A stretch of 64,000 nucleotides of DNA, from assembly GCA_026261815.1 (NCBI GenBank), contig JAMPIT010000379.1, forward strand, positions 5,406,001 to 5,470,000. The letters run 5' to 3'. The DNA is from Monarcha castaneiventris obscurior (Eukaryota; Chordata; Aves; Passeriformes; Monarchidae). A program made the position numbers and the translations under genes. Below are positions 35,121-46,256 of the stretch, piece after piece. The notes under the pieces were generated by a model. It had not been told where the DNA came from. It worked only from the letters and a program-made list of their open reading frames with translations, and searched no databases. Numbering within the stretch: position 1 is the first letter of the stretch; every line of letters starts with the position of its first letter.

Positions 35121-38100
35121 TGGACCATGTCATGTAAGCTAAGTTTTGGGTTTTAGTCAGTTGTGCAAGGTGGGAGTCTGTTTCTTTAGTGCGCTGTAGA
35201 GGAATGAGGGAGGTATTTTGGTACCCAGCTTGGTCAGATGTGCTTTGTACCCTCTCTCTCTGCCCCTCTTGGGGCTTGCAGGGAGCTACTGGTGGTAGCA
35301 CAAGACTGGATTCCAGCTTTGTAGCAGCCAGCAACATTTGGAGTTCATGGGATATTCAGTGGCAAATTATACCTTGCATTTTATTGACTAGCTCTGTCTC
35401 ATACACCAGCTTTGTGCTGCAGTGCAACCCCAGGTTACTCCATGTGGTAATAATAATGTGTGCTCTTTCTTGTAGGCGTTAATTTAAAATTATATTTACA
35501 CAGTGCATGAATGTGAATCAATTGAAGATTGGCATTCCTATTTCAGGGTAGGAATAGCTGGTCAATATGAGCTGATATTATTGACTGGCCTGTTTATGTG
35601 TCTGTTACACAAACCATACAGGTAATGAATATCAATATACAAGAGTCTGCAGAAATGCTTTACAGTCAAAAGCATGGAGGCTGAACATGGAAGGCAGTCT
35701 CCCATGTTGGAAAGCAGTTGCCAGTATTTTGGTACAATAGATTCATCTGTAATCTAAAGTATACATAAAAGAAGAAATGTGAAATACTCTATCTTAAAGG
35801 GAAAACATGAACATATGTTTCACAGTACACTTCTGACATGTGGTGTCTCACACTCCAGAGAGAGGTTTTTTTAACATCGGATGCAGAGCTGGTGTTACAG
35901 CTATGGAGTTTCCACACAGAAGCACAGTGGAGCCTCTTTTCTAGCCGTACTCTATTATCTTGCTCTGCTACCTCCTCCAAATTTGACAGGCAGACCCCCT
36001 CCTGCCTGTCCTCAGTGGTCTGAGATCCTAAGCACTTGCTCTGACTCTTGTCTTTAAATCTTGATCTAATCAGGCACGTGTTTCAAGGAGACAATTAAGA
36101 TTGAACAGCAATTAGGAATGGATAATATGCCATTATTGTAAATCAGGATTACTAAGCATTTACATCATTGTAATGACAATATTTGTAGGCGAAGAGACCA
36201 AACCTATGACTAGTAAGGGAAAATTAAGATTAATCATAAGCCAATTGCTGGCTTTGTAATGTGGCCCCTGCAGTAGTCGTGGGGTCCATCTGGACTGTCT
36301 CAGGAGCAGAACAGGGGCAGGGCTGTGACTCTGGGAGGTGTCATATGGCTCCATGCTCCCTGAGACATGACATAGAAGGATTGGTTGATGCTTCCTGACT
36401 AACAGCAGATTGACGGTGCTGACTGGTGTGCTGGGGACAACTGCAGCACAGGCACCAATTCTATTGTTTGTAATTTAAAAAACCCTCTGTTTTGCTTCTC
36501 TTATTTTGTTCATAGTCTATAAATATGTCTATACATGCCCCAAGCAGATGTGAGCTTACTTCACTACCAGCAGCTACAGCCTTACTGGAAGCGACATGGC
36601 CATGCTAATGTGTCAACAACCTACAGCAACAACAAAAAAATTGATTCTCAGCAAGGTTTATTAGCTTGGGCCCAGCTTTATGCAGGCATGGCTGTCTAGC
36701 TTTCATTCAGAGCTCACTTGCTTCTAGCTAACTGCAAGTGTGGGCAGAATATGATAATGACATTACACAAAATGCCATACAGGCATAACTCAGTTCCTCA
36801 TGATTTTTAAAAACATGATATTCTTTCAACACTTCAATTTGTGAGTGGGTAATAAAGTTAAAAGGAAGCAAACAGATGAATCAACTCTCCCTGTTTAGAA
36901 TGGGATTCCTCCTAGAAAAACTCTGTTGTTTATATCTTAAGGTTCTTCATATGAGATCAGTCACCCATGTGCTGTCACTTCTTCAGAACCTGGGATGGCA
37001 CTTTATGGTCTTGGGATGAACTTCCCATTGCTTGCAAATAGAGAGGCTAATATGGTTCCAGGCACAGGGTACCAGGAGACAAATTTTTCTGTCTTGGTGG
37101 CAAAATGGGAAGAATAATAATGAAGCATAATATACACACTAAGCTACAAGTGGCTCTAGCACAGCTTATACTGGAAAATAAGAACTACCTCTTTGGGAAT
37201 GAAAAGCTTTTGCTTCCATGCACAAGGGGATAGAACCTTGCCCCCATGAAGCTTAGCTGGGGATGCTGACATCAGGGCTACCAGCCTTTATTTTGGTCTC
37301 TAAATGAATGAAGTTAGAAATGCAGAATGCTGGTGTGAATATCTAAATTCATAGACATGAACACTAATATTGTTCTGCATTGCTTACATTGCTTATTAAT
37401 CCTTTCTGGAAGATTAAGGAACAGGCATTGTGGGTTTTATTCACTGTGGTGTGATGAACCTGAAGAATGTTGAACAAGTTTTGAATTCTCCTTTGGCACT
37501 ATTTCATCTAACTGAATCCAAATGATTTTTTATATAAATCTCCACTTTCTTTCCTGCTTTTAATCTGTCTCATCTGTCTCATTCATTTTACCTATGCTGT
37601 GACTCTCTGGAATGATCCAATTGTAGAATTATTAAATATATCTTTGCCTTATCAGGCTTATCAGCAATTATTGAAGGTTAAGTTTTTTATCTTTCTTGAA
37701 GAAAACAGAATTGCTAATTTTAAAGTGGGATAGTTCAGGAGTAAATTTTTTTGGTTTAGAGTGAGGTAGTATTCCAGTTAGTGGCCAACTGTTACAATTA
37801 GTCACCCTGTACCAAATACTTTTCTTTGTTTACTACAAACGAACTGTTTACCAAACTCTTTATCTGTATGTAAAAAAGAAATCATCTGATGTGATTCCAT
37901 TTGAAAGGCATTGACTGCTGTGACAAAACACTTCCTATGGACTTTATGTAGTTAGTCCATATTACATCTAGGATCCTCTCATTAGATAGTCTACAATTAC
38001 TACAGTAGTTTGGGGAATTTTCTCTTTCCAAGAGGTATCCCTATAAATATTTTAGGTGAAATTTCATTAGAAAACAGTGCTAAATTTTAAGACATGACCC

Positions 38101-38156
38101 TCTCAAAGCAGCAAACCAATAAGAAAGTTGCTAGTAACATTTTTGTAACATTCCAC

Positions 38157-38253
38157 TTTCTCCTCCTTCTCCTTCTCCTTCTCCTTCTCCTTCTCCTTCT
38201 CCTTCTCCTTCTCCTTCTCCTTCTCCTTCTCCTTCTCCTTCTCCTTCTCCTTC
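38157..38253 (+). repeat. (CTCCTT)n homopyrimidine hexamer repeat
   Basis: About 15 nearly perfect copies of the hexamer form a 95-bp pyrimidine strand. The Leu-rich (+) and Lys/Glu-rich (-) open frames across it are products of the repeat and not genes. Confidence 0.97.
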
Positions 38254-41200
38254 ATGTTCACCTTCTCTTTCTCTTTGTGACTCAAGTTTGCAGGTGACAA
38301 TTTGGAAGACTCTATTTGTTGTTTCAAATAATTTGGCATTTGTTATGCAGAGTGGTGTCACCAAGAATCTAACAAGACAGGAAAAGGTGGCTGACAGCCT
38401 TTGGTGAAAAAGAAAATGGCAATTGGTAGGTTAAATTCAGACTTGTACGCATCAGTTCTGTCACTGATCCAACAAAAAGGAATATTCCACACAGCACGTA
38501 CTTGGATGGCAGCTTATTTGGGAAAAGAATCATAGTAAACCATTCCATCTTACTATGCATAAACCCACAGTCACAAGGAATCTTTTGTTTTTGATCATTC
38601 GGCTTAATCTCTTCTTAATTAAGAAGAGATATGCCACTGTACACCAATTAATGCTCCTACACTTTGCAGGGGATTTAGAGTTACAGTTGTCTAAAATTTG
38701 TATTTCCACCAGTCCCACTGCTTGGATATTCAAGGAAGATGAGCTGCCTTCTTCAAACTGGCAGCTCCCCAAGAGTCAGCAGTTGGAACTCTGAATAGAA
38801 GACACAGACTTGGATTTTTCTTGGTATATTCTCTGTCATGTTTACCTCATGCAGATTGCAGTGAAGACAGTTGCTGCTCACGTATGTGTTGGTTTTTTCC
38901 CCCATTATGTATGCCATGTGTGCATGGGAAGGGTTTTGGAGAACAGGTGGGAACGACACAGCCATGTGTTGCAAGTATATTCATAGATTATGGAGCCAAG
39001 AGGGAGGGCTGCAACAGTCTAATCTGACTTCTTACATCATGTTCTTCTGCACATGCATAAAATCATTTGAGAGGAAACATCCCATTTTGATCTATGCATT
39101 TATCTCCTTAGCTATGTTATTCAGTAGTCCTCAATTCCAAGGACCTTATTTCTCCTGAGATAATAAAACCTTTATGTGTTGAATCAGGAGGGAGGTGTTG
39201 GGGTGTTGAATTATAAAAAATGTGCACCCCACCAATGACTGGATTCCTCTCTGGGCCCATACATCTCTCCTTGACCTCTTTGTAGTCTGTGCAATTGAAA
39301 GTCTTTCCTTCAAGTTTCTTGCCATTTTGCTTTAATTTTCTTCAGCTGTCTTGTAACAGACCCCTTGCATTTTACTTGCTGTCATATTTTCTTTCACCCC
39401 GTGAGCTGACAATCCAGTCTTTGTTCCTCCAATAATTTGGCTTCTGCTTCTAATTTCCAGCTGTAATTCTGTTTCCTCTCTGTCTGTTCTTTGTGCCCAG
39501 CCCCTACTTCTCCCCACCCCAGCCTTGGTTTTGTACATCAGATGAGGAAAAAATTGTCTTCTATATTTGCTTCTATATTGTCTTCTATTTCTTTAAATAA
39601 TTCACATCTTTGGCCACATTCATGTATCTCTCTCTTTCAGTGATGGAGCTTAGTCACTGTTTTCCTGCCATCATCTCCAATTCTTTCTCCTGTAATGGCT
39701 CTTCTTGCATTTCTAGATAAGTGTTTTAGGATCCAGCCCTGCTGATGATCCTTAAAGTAACATGGGCCAACAATACCAAGCCCACTGGAAGTATTTTGTT
39801 GAAGCAGCCATCACCTTTCAAGTGCAACTGCTTCAGATGTTATTCGTTTTTCATGCAGATTGTGGAATCATAGAATTGATAAAAAGACCTTTTGTTAACT
39901 GCGTCACTGGTGAATTCTTCCCCTACCAAGTCTGGGAGGGAGACTGCCCCATCTGGCTTTGTCATTTCTCTTTCTCTCCTGCTTTCTGTATTCCTGAATC
40001 TGCTGACTTAAGTATTTCCCCAACGAATTTATGCTTTTCAGCAGTACCTGTTTTTTCCGTCCTTGCTAGGATGGAGACCACCCTGCTTCTCAGAGTCCAA
40101 TCAGCAAAACTTGTCCCAGAGCTCTCCTTCAGCTCCAGTTTTTATGATTATTGTGCAATTAGTATTTTGAATGAAATTACTCCACCTTTCATTGATGTTT
40201 TACATTCTGTTTCTTTCTCTGGCCTTATGCAAGAGAAACAAGCATATTCAGCACCGTGAATTGATAAGTTTCCATTGTTTGTCTTGCTAGAGGTTGTGGA
40301 AAGCTTAAAACACATCCAAAATTTATCCTACAAGACACTCAAACAGTAATGTGTAGCAAAAGAAAAGTTTTCTTGATAAACTTTTTTCTTGCCTCCTAAG
40401 AAATCCAGAACATGAATCTTGTGTGACAGTTGTTTCTCCCCTAGAATAAATTTAGAAAATATCCTGCACTCCAGATATATTTGTGGAAGAATATCCCAAA
40501 ACCTTTCTGCAACAGGGAGCTGGGGCCAGCCACTAGAAGGCAACATGATCCCACGAACAGCCGAAGACAGTATTCCCTCAGAGCTGCTTAAGCCAAAACC
40601 TGCACTGCTGCTCAATAAAATCACTTTTGCCACTTGTGTGTGTAATGAGTAGGGGATCTTTTAACACTACAGGACTTTTCTTGGGCAGTGGTTGCAGCGC
40701 TGCAGCACGAGAAGGGGCAGTGGTCACTGGTGTTCACTCTTGTGCTTTGGCAACATTTACTGCATTTATAATCAGCTGTGTTTGCAGTGCAGGCTGATGA
40801 CAATTTTTTGGAAGCAGTTACATGCCAATAATAGTCTCTTGATGACCACTGACAGTTTCATAGACCTGAAGCCCTGTAGGACTCTGTGAAGGGGATTTGC
40901 TGTGCTAACTTGCTTTTGTGAGCTATCAGTAGTAAATAACTTGTCCCTGTCAGGAATTTAATGCTCTGGAAGCATAGTAAATATATCCCTATGTCTGGGT
41001 GAGTATACAACTACAAAATAGATGCAGTGCTCCTGCTTCACCTTTTCCTTTTCATCTCTCTTGTAGCCGAGAGACCCAACAGATGGTCCTTTATATGTCT
41101 GAGTGTTAAAACTGCAGTGTAAGAAATGCCACTAAATATTCTCTGCCTTTTAATTTTAAAGAAAATTTATAAATGGAAGAAATCTCTCTCTGTGGATCAG

Positions 41201-41988
41201 ACGAGAGTCCAATTAGCATGGCACTCTGGTCTCAGAGTGCTGCCCCAAACCAAGCCCCTTACAGCTCCTAAAGGGACCATCGTGATCTTCGTCACCTTTG
41301 TGGGGGGTTCTGGTGATGTATTTTTCTTGTTTTTTTCTAGAATTCACCTGGAATTCCACTCTCTCTGTTGTAATAACTTTGTCTCTTTCATTGGCTTTTG
41401 TCTTATGTGTGAATGACAAGGACCTTTCTCTGCATTTACTCCTTTTTACTCACTTTGCCTCATGTGCAGTCTCCTCAGGTACCTGCCACTGGCTGGAGAT
41501 GCCATGGTGTCCCTCAGAGCACGTCTTCTTCAACAGCATGAAAGGGAGGGAAGAAAAAAAATACCTGAGGGGAAATATCCTTGCCACAGGTAAGTAACCT
41601 TCTCCTCACTATTCCTCCTGATTGGTAAGTTTGTGGATCCCGGCAAGTGTATCTACTGTAGAATTTAATAAGATGCCAAGATTTAATTAAATCAGACAAG
41701 AGAGTGATAAAATAATCATGTATGGCTTTGAGAGTACCAGCTCACCTGTTACAAGTCAGGATACATAGTTCTCTTATCTTTGATGGCTATGCCTAACAAA
41801 AATTGGGCTTTTTGCACAGCTTCACACCTTGGAGAATGAAAGTCCTATCTTGTACCAAGCCTCCAGGTCCTCGGAAATAACTCAGAATTGTTCTGTACTG
41901 AATCAAAGCACTCTACAAGGCACAGGCACTTGGCCACTGTGCCACAGCACTTTTTTTCATTATCATTGGTCCCGTATATCTGTGGGGC

Positions 41989-42026
41989 TGTGTGTATGTG
42001 TGCGTGTGTGCGTGTGTGTGTGTATG
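41989..42026 (+). repeat. (TG)n microsatellite, interrupted
   Basis: TG/CG dinucleotides over about 38 bp with several single-base interruptions (tgtatgtgtgcgtgtgtgcg). Confidence 0.92.
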
Positions 42027-44390
42027 TCATGAGAATTATCCATAAACTAGAAATTTAATTAGGGAGATTTTCATGTCTCCTGGCTCAGTAAAATACTCCT
42101 GAGACAAGGGCAGGGCAAACCTCTGTTGCTGAAGGACAAATCAATACTGATAGACTCCAACTAATCCCTGAGGCTGCTGTGCAGAGGGAAGGCAGGGCTC
42201 CCTGTGTGCCCACTGGCTGGCTGGGAGCCGGGTCAGGGCTCCGCTCAGGCAGGTGCAGAACCTGTTGTTTGTTTAACAAGGTTGGCGGCAGCTGCTGCCA
42301 TCGCTTCGGAGCAATTAAAGAACGTGCTGTTGGGTAGGAGGTTGCCAGGTGCTGGCTGTCCTATATGCTATGACAAGCAGGGCAAAATTTCATGTAAACA
42401 CCTGCCGGCATCCCAGGCAAACCTGAACTAATGGGCTATTATGTACCTGCCATTAAGCTGCTTGTGGGTTTAGCTGCCAGCAACATGTGCACACCAGCCA
42501 GAGCAGCAAGGGCTTGGGGAGATAAGATATGCCCGTGTTTCCTTGCGTCCAACAGATGCCAGGCCAGGATGTTTGAGGAGCACCAACAACCACTTCAGAC
42601 TTTACCCTCTTCAATACACGGGGCCCAGTCCTCACATGGGGTGAATTGGTGTTGTGCTGGTGACAGCAGGAGGAAGGTGTAATGCACATTCTGGACCTCT
42701 GACAAGGATCAGACCTGCCAGGCACAGCCTGATGTTTCACTGTGGGGTCATTTTAACTCATGGAACCTGGGTTAGGGTGGTCTTTCTTGCCTCCACAAAC
42801 ATGGTGTGGAAGGTTAGCATGGATGGGATCTCTGCTCCATTAACTGAGACTGGTGCAATTAGTGCCAGTAGTCACAAACTTCCCCCTGAAGAGAACAGAT
42901 GATACCACTGAAAAAAGAATCATGTCTTTGAAATATTTAAAAACATGTCTTACAATGATTAATACACTTCTGAGAAGGCATGTGATGCATTGTGCTTTTG
43001 GTACTTTGGTGTATGAGACACCCAGGTATTCTGCTGCAGTTGTCCTCTGGGAGCATAACTCAGGGAAGGAGGCCAAAAGTGGTTACAGGCTGCACCTTCT
43101 TTGAGGGGATACAGCCAGAGACCAGGAATAGTCTCTCAGAGTTCCTCTTCAGAGTTCTGTGGCTAATGGCCCTCAAGGGACCATTGACCAGGCAGAAATG
43201 GCTGAAGGACAGTAAGGATGTAGCCCCTGCCATCCCATCCTAAGAGATGCTGGAGGAGCAGACAGGTGGGCTGGCTCTGGCACAGAGGTTTTTCCATCTG
43301 GGAAGAGGGTCCTGCAGCTTACAGACCTACAGGTGATAGCAGTCATGACATGAGGAGGGGGAACCAGCACATTTTCAATTTATTGCTATAAATTAGACCA
43401 TCAAAGTTTTTTTTTCCTGTGTGCTTTAGCACTAAAATGGGTGCTCTGCTTTATGAAGTTTGAGAGTCAATGGATTGCTGTTCAGAATTGTGTTTTGTTT
43501 TGAAAGGAAAAGTAAAAAAGCTTACTCAGAATGTAGTTGTGGCAATAGTTGTCTAAATCACTGACCTTGCTGAATTAATGAGTCCAGCAGCAGTGACAGT
43601 GACCTACCCCTGCTTCCTGCAAACCCCATCCAACCACTCCTGTTCCCAACTCTGTTTATACTCCGTGACTGCTTCCATGTTCAGTCAGAGGGACTCTGTG
43701 CACATGGACAGGTCACTGTGACTTTTGGACTCTTCACTGAATAACAGAAATGCACAGATTAAAAAGATAATGGTAGAGATTTCTTTTGTTTTGTAATAAG
43801 ACAATCCTAATAATATTAGTAGATTAGTGACCCAGGAGTAACACACCTATGTTCCATCCTGGGGAAGTGAATGACTCTAATCCAGACTCAATTTCTGTGC
43901 ACTGTGTATGTTTGCAACAGCAATTATTATATATGCATTTTTCTTCCTTATTAAAAGGAAAACCTGCAGTCTCTTGCCCCCTGCAGTTTTTAGTGAATAC
44001 TGTACATAAATGATTTATTCTTTTCTTTTAGAGAGGGCTTTGCTCTGCACGGCATCTGTCATCTGGGATTTCCCCCCTCCCCCTCTTGCAGAAATGTAGC
44101 TGGAAGCTGTTTGACTCAATCTGAGAACAAGTCAAAGTTGGTTGTATTAATTCCATCAAGCTTCAATTACTCTTTAACATTCTCTTTCATCTGGTGAGGA
44201 CCTTCATTAATATGCACCATTTGTGATTAAGGTAGCACTTGCAGGACCATCATAGGATTACGTGCAGATTACTACACATTTCCATGAAATTCAGATCTCT
44301 GGAGTTTAAAAAAAGAATACTTAAAATCTTAAAAAAAGGTTTTTTTAATCACTTTTTTACTTTTGATCAAGAGCAGTAATGCCCATAATT

Positions 44391-44444
44391 GCTCCCTAAC
44401 ACACGATCTCTTCATTTGCTCCCTAACACATGATCTCTTCATTT
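44391..44444 (+). repeat. 27-bp tandem duplication
   Basis: Two adjacent copies of a unit starting gctccctaacaca and ending cttcattt. They differ at one base (cacacga versus cacatga). Confidence 0.95.
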
Positions 44445-44919
44445 GCTGTGTCTTGGATATGGGCAGTGAGACAGGATTTCAGCTGAAGGATGTTGCCCAA
44501 CACCTAAATTATGATAGGTCAAGACAGCTAACCTATAAAAAGTCCCGACTCAGTGGGACACTGGGGTCCATTGCTGGTAGCTCTTCTTCAGGGGCGAATT
44601 AAGTGTGTTACATTAAGTAACATGTAGTAGTAACTGCTGCCAAATGCTGTGTATCATGACTTTTTATTTCTTAACAAATTTCACAGTAGCATTCTGAAAT
44701 AGAGCCATCAGGGGAACTCCTGTGTAAATGCCAAGGAAATGCAGTTGCTGGCATGAGATAAAAGGCAAAAATGAAATGGGTAACAGGACAGAAAACTTTG
44801 GAAGTACATGATTGTATCAAAGCAAAATATGACAGAGGTCAGTGGGGAAGAAGATTAAAGTAGAATAGGAAAAGTAATCGAAGGATGTCTCAAGTGAAAA
44901 CTGTTGGAGGGTAAACTAC

Positions 44920-45069
44920 CTGTTCCTGAGAAGGAAGTCTTTGAATCAGTAAATACACTTAATGTAGTTATCTGTTTTCTGATGGTCAAAACTGCTCCCA
45001 TTGAAGTGAGTTCAAAAATTTCAAGAGATGCAAAACTGAGTCTGCAAAGAGCCTCATCAGTATCCACCA
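44920..45069 (-). other. Candidate minus-strand exon
   Basis: The minus-strand acceptor cttgccatttccag (AG at 45071-45070) opens 150 bp that end at CAGGAACAG|gtagtt (44920/44919). Phase is 1 at both ends, so it is a whole number of codons. The peptide contains CRLSFASLEIFELTS. It is among the better exon-like stretches in the interval, but I do not recognise it. Confidence 0.25.
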
Positions 45070-45308
45070 CTGGAAATGGCAAGTGTCACCTGCTGGGGCT
45101 TTCTGATCACAAAAAAGAGATGGAAAGTCTTGACCAACATGAAGAACATGCAGCTCAGCCATGCATGGCTTATCAGAACCCCGTTTTAAAGGCAATCCTT
45201 TACTAGAGCACCTGGAGCCAATTACAGGGAGCTGGGACTTCAGTGGGGAGCTGACGAGGTACCTATGGCAGGTCATCACTAGCATGCAAAAGACTTTGGT
45301 GCATGATC

Positions 45309-45475
45309 ATCATAGAATCATGGAGTCATAGACTGGCTGGGGCTGAAAGGGACACCAAAGATCATCCAGCTCCAATACCCCTGCTGTGGGCAAGGACACC
45401 TTTCATTAGACCAGGTTGCTTGGAGGCCTATCCAACCTGGCCCTGAACACTCCCAGAGATGGGGCATTTGAACCA
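45309..45475 (-). repeat. CR1 LINE 3'-end fragment, minus orientation
   Basis: The + strand runs 'catagaatcatggagtcat', 'gctggggctgaaaggga', 'agatcatccagctccaata', 'ttagaccaggttgcttgg' and 'ccaacctggccctgaacact'. This is the reverse complement of an avian CR1 3' end. Confidence 0.85.
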
Positions 45476-46217
45476 AAAAACCAAGGAAGAAGGAACTTCA
45501 TATGAGGAGGAGTGCCCTTGAATACAGGATTTTTTTTTTTTCTGCCTGCTGTGCCTATAAAAGGATAAAACTGTCTTTACAGAATGGCCCATCTGGTCTG
45601 CTGGAGGGTGGAAGCAAGTGGTAGCTCAGAACTCCCAAGAAAGTTGGAACACAGTCTTTTACCTGTTCAGCAGAGGTGTTGCAACGTGGTTGGTGGATGG
45701 AGTAGTTCCAAGTTACTGCCCTGGAGGAGAAAGGAGAATTTAAAAAAAAGGACTAAGGGGATGAGATTATCTGTAAGCAACAGACAGAAGTGGAGTCAAA
45801 TGGGACCCTACAGGTCCATGCTGAACTACAGACTAAATGTGTTCTTCTGCATGTGGACAAGCAGACAGAGCCTTGACCTCTCTCACCTAAGGGCTGTGGG
45901 CGATGGCTGGCGATGTTCTTTGTGGTCTGTGTGCTCACAGCATTGAGCTGGAGGTCATTTACAGGGGCCTTGGGGGCTGTGGGTTAGGAGAAAGCAGGGG
46001 AGGTGAGACAGACAGGACGTGAGGAGCAGGAAAAATAAGGTGTTGAAAATTAGAGAAGAAAAGGTGAGGTGGGAGCTTACAGCTGCAGCTGCACTTCTCA
46101 GACCACATGGGCTACTTGGAGCTGGGAATTCCTTTCTCTGTCCTTAAACACAAATACATGCATTTCTGCAAAATATAATTTATGGGGAAATTCCATAATT
46201 TTTCTAAAGATAGTTCA

Positions 46218-46256
46218 ATTTGCATATCACATTTGCATTGTATGACTTATTTGCAT
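46218..46256 (+). promoter_or_regulatory. Cluster of three ATTTGCAT octamer motifs (POU-type sites)
   Basis: Perfect ATTTGCAT occurs at 46218-46225, 46231-46238 and 46249-46256, all in the same orientation within 39 bp. The octamer is the classical site for POU-domain factors such as Oct1/Oct2. Function is inferred from motif density only. Confidence 0.4.

Larger units (their letters stand above)
35121..45300. other. Gene-poor intergenic stretch
   Basis: AT-rich sequence with two microsatellites (38157-38253, 41989-42026), a 27-bp tandem duplication at 44391-44444, a GC-richer patch at about 42180-42550 and an exon-like minus-strand stretch at 44920-45069. No established gene is recognised. 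Confidence 0.6.

Noticed and set aside
38094..38364. Leu-rich (+) and Lys/Glu- or Gly/Glu-rich (-) open frames
   Set aside because: They are translations of the CTCCTT microsatellite.
38640..38760. Minus-strand exon-like segment beginning after gagctgccag
   Set aside because: The acceptor lacks a good pyrimidine tract and the donor (AATTG|gtgtac) is weak; the phase does not join to the neighbouring candidates.
39860..39895. 'ggaatcatagaattgataaa' as a CR1 3' end
   Set aside because: Only about 20 bases resemble CR1 and the flanks do not continue the match.
40328..40633. 101-codon minus-strand frame as an exon
   Set aside because: A weak acceptor exists (gcagcagtgcag), but there is no convincing donor at a matching place.
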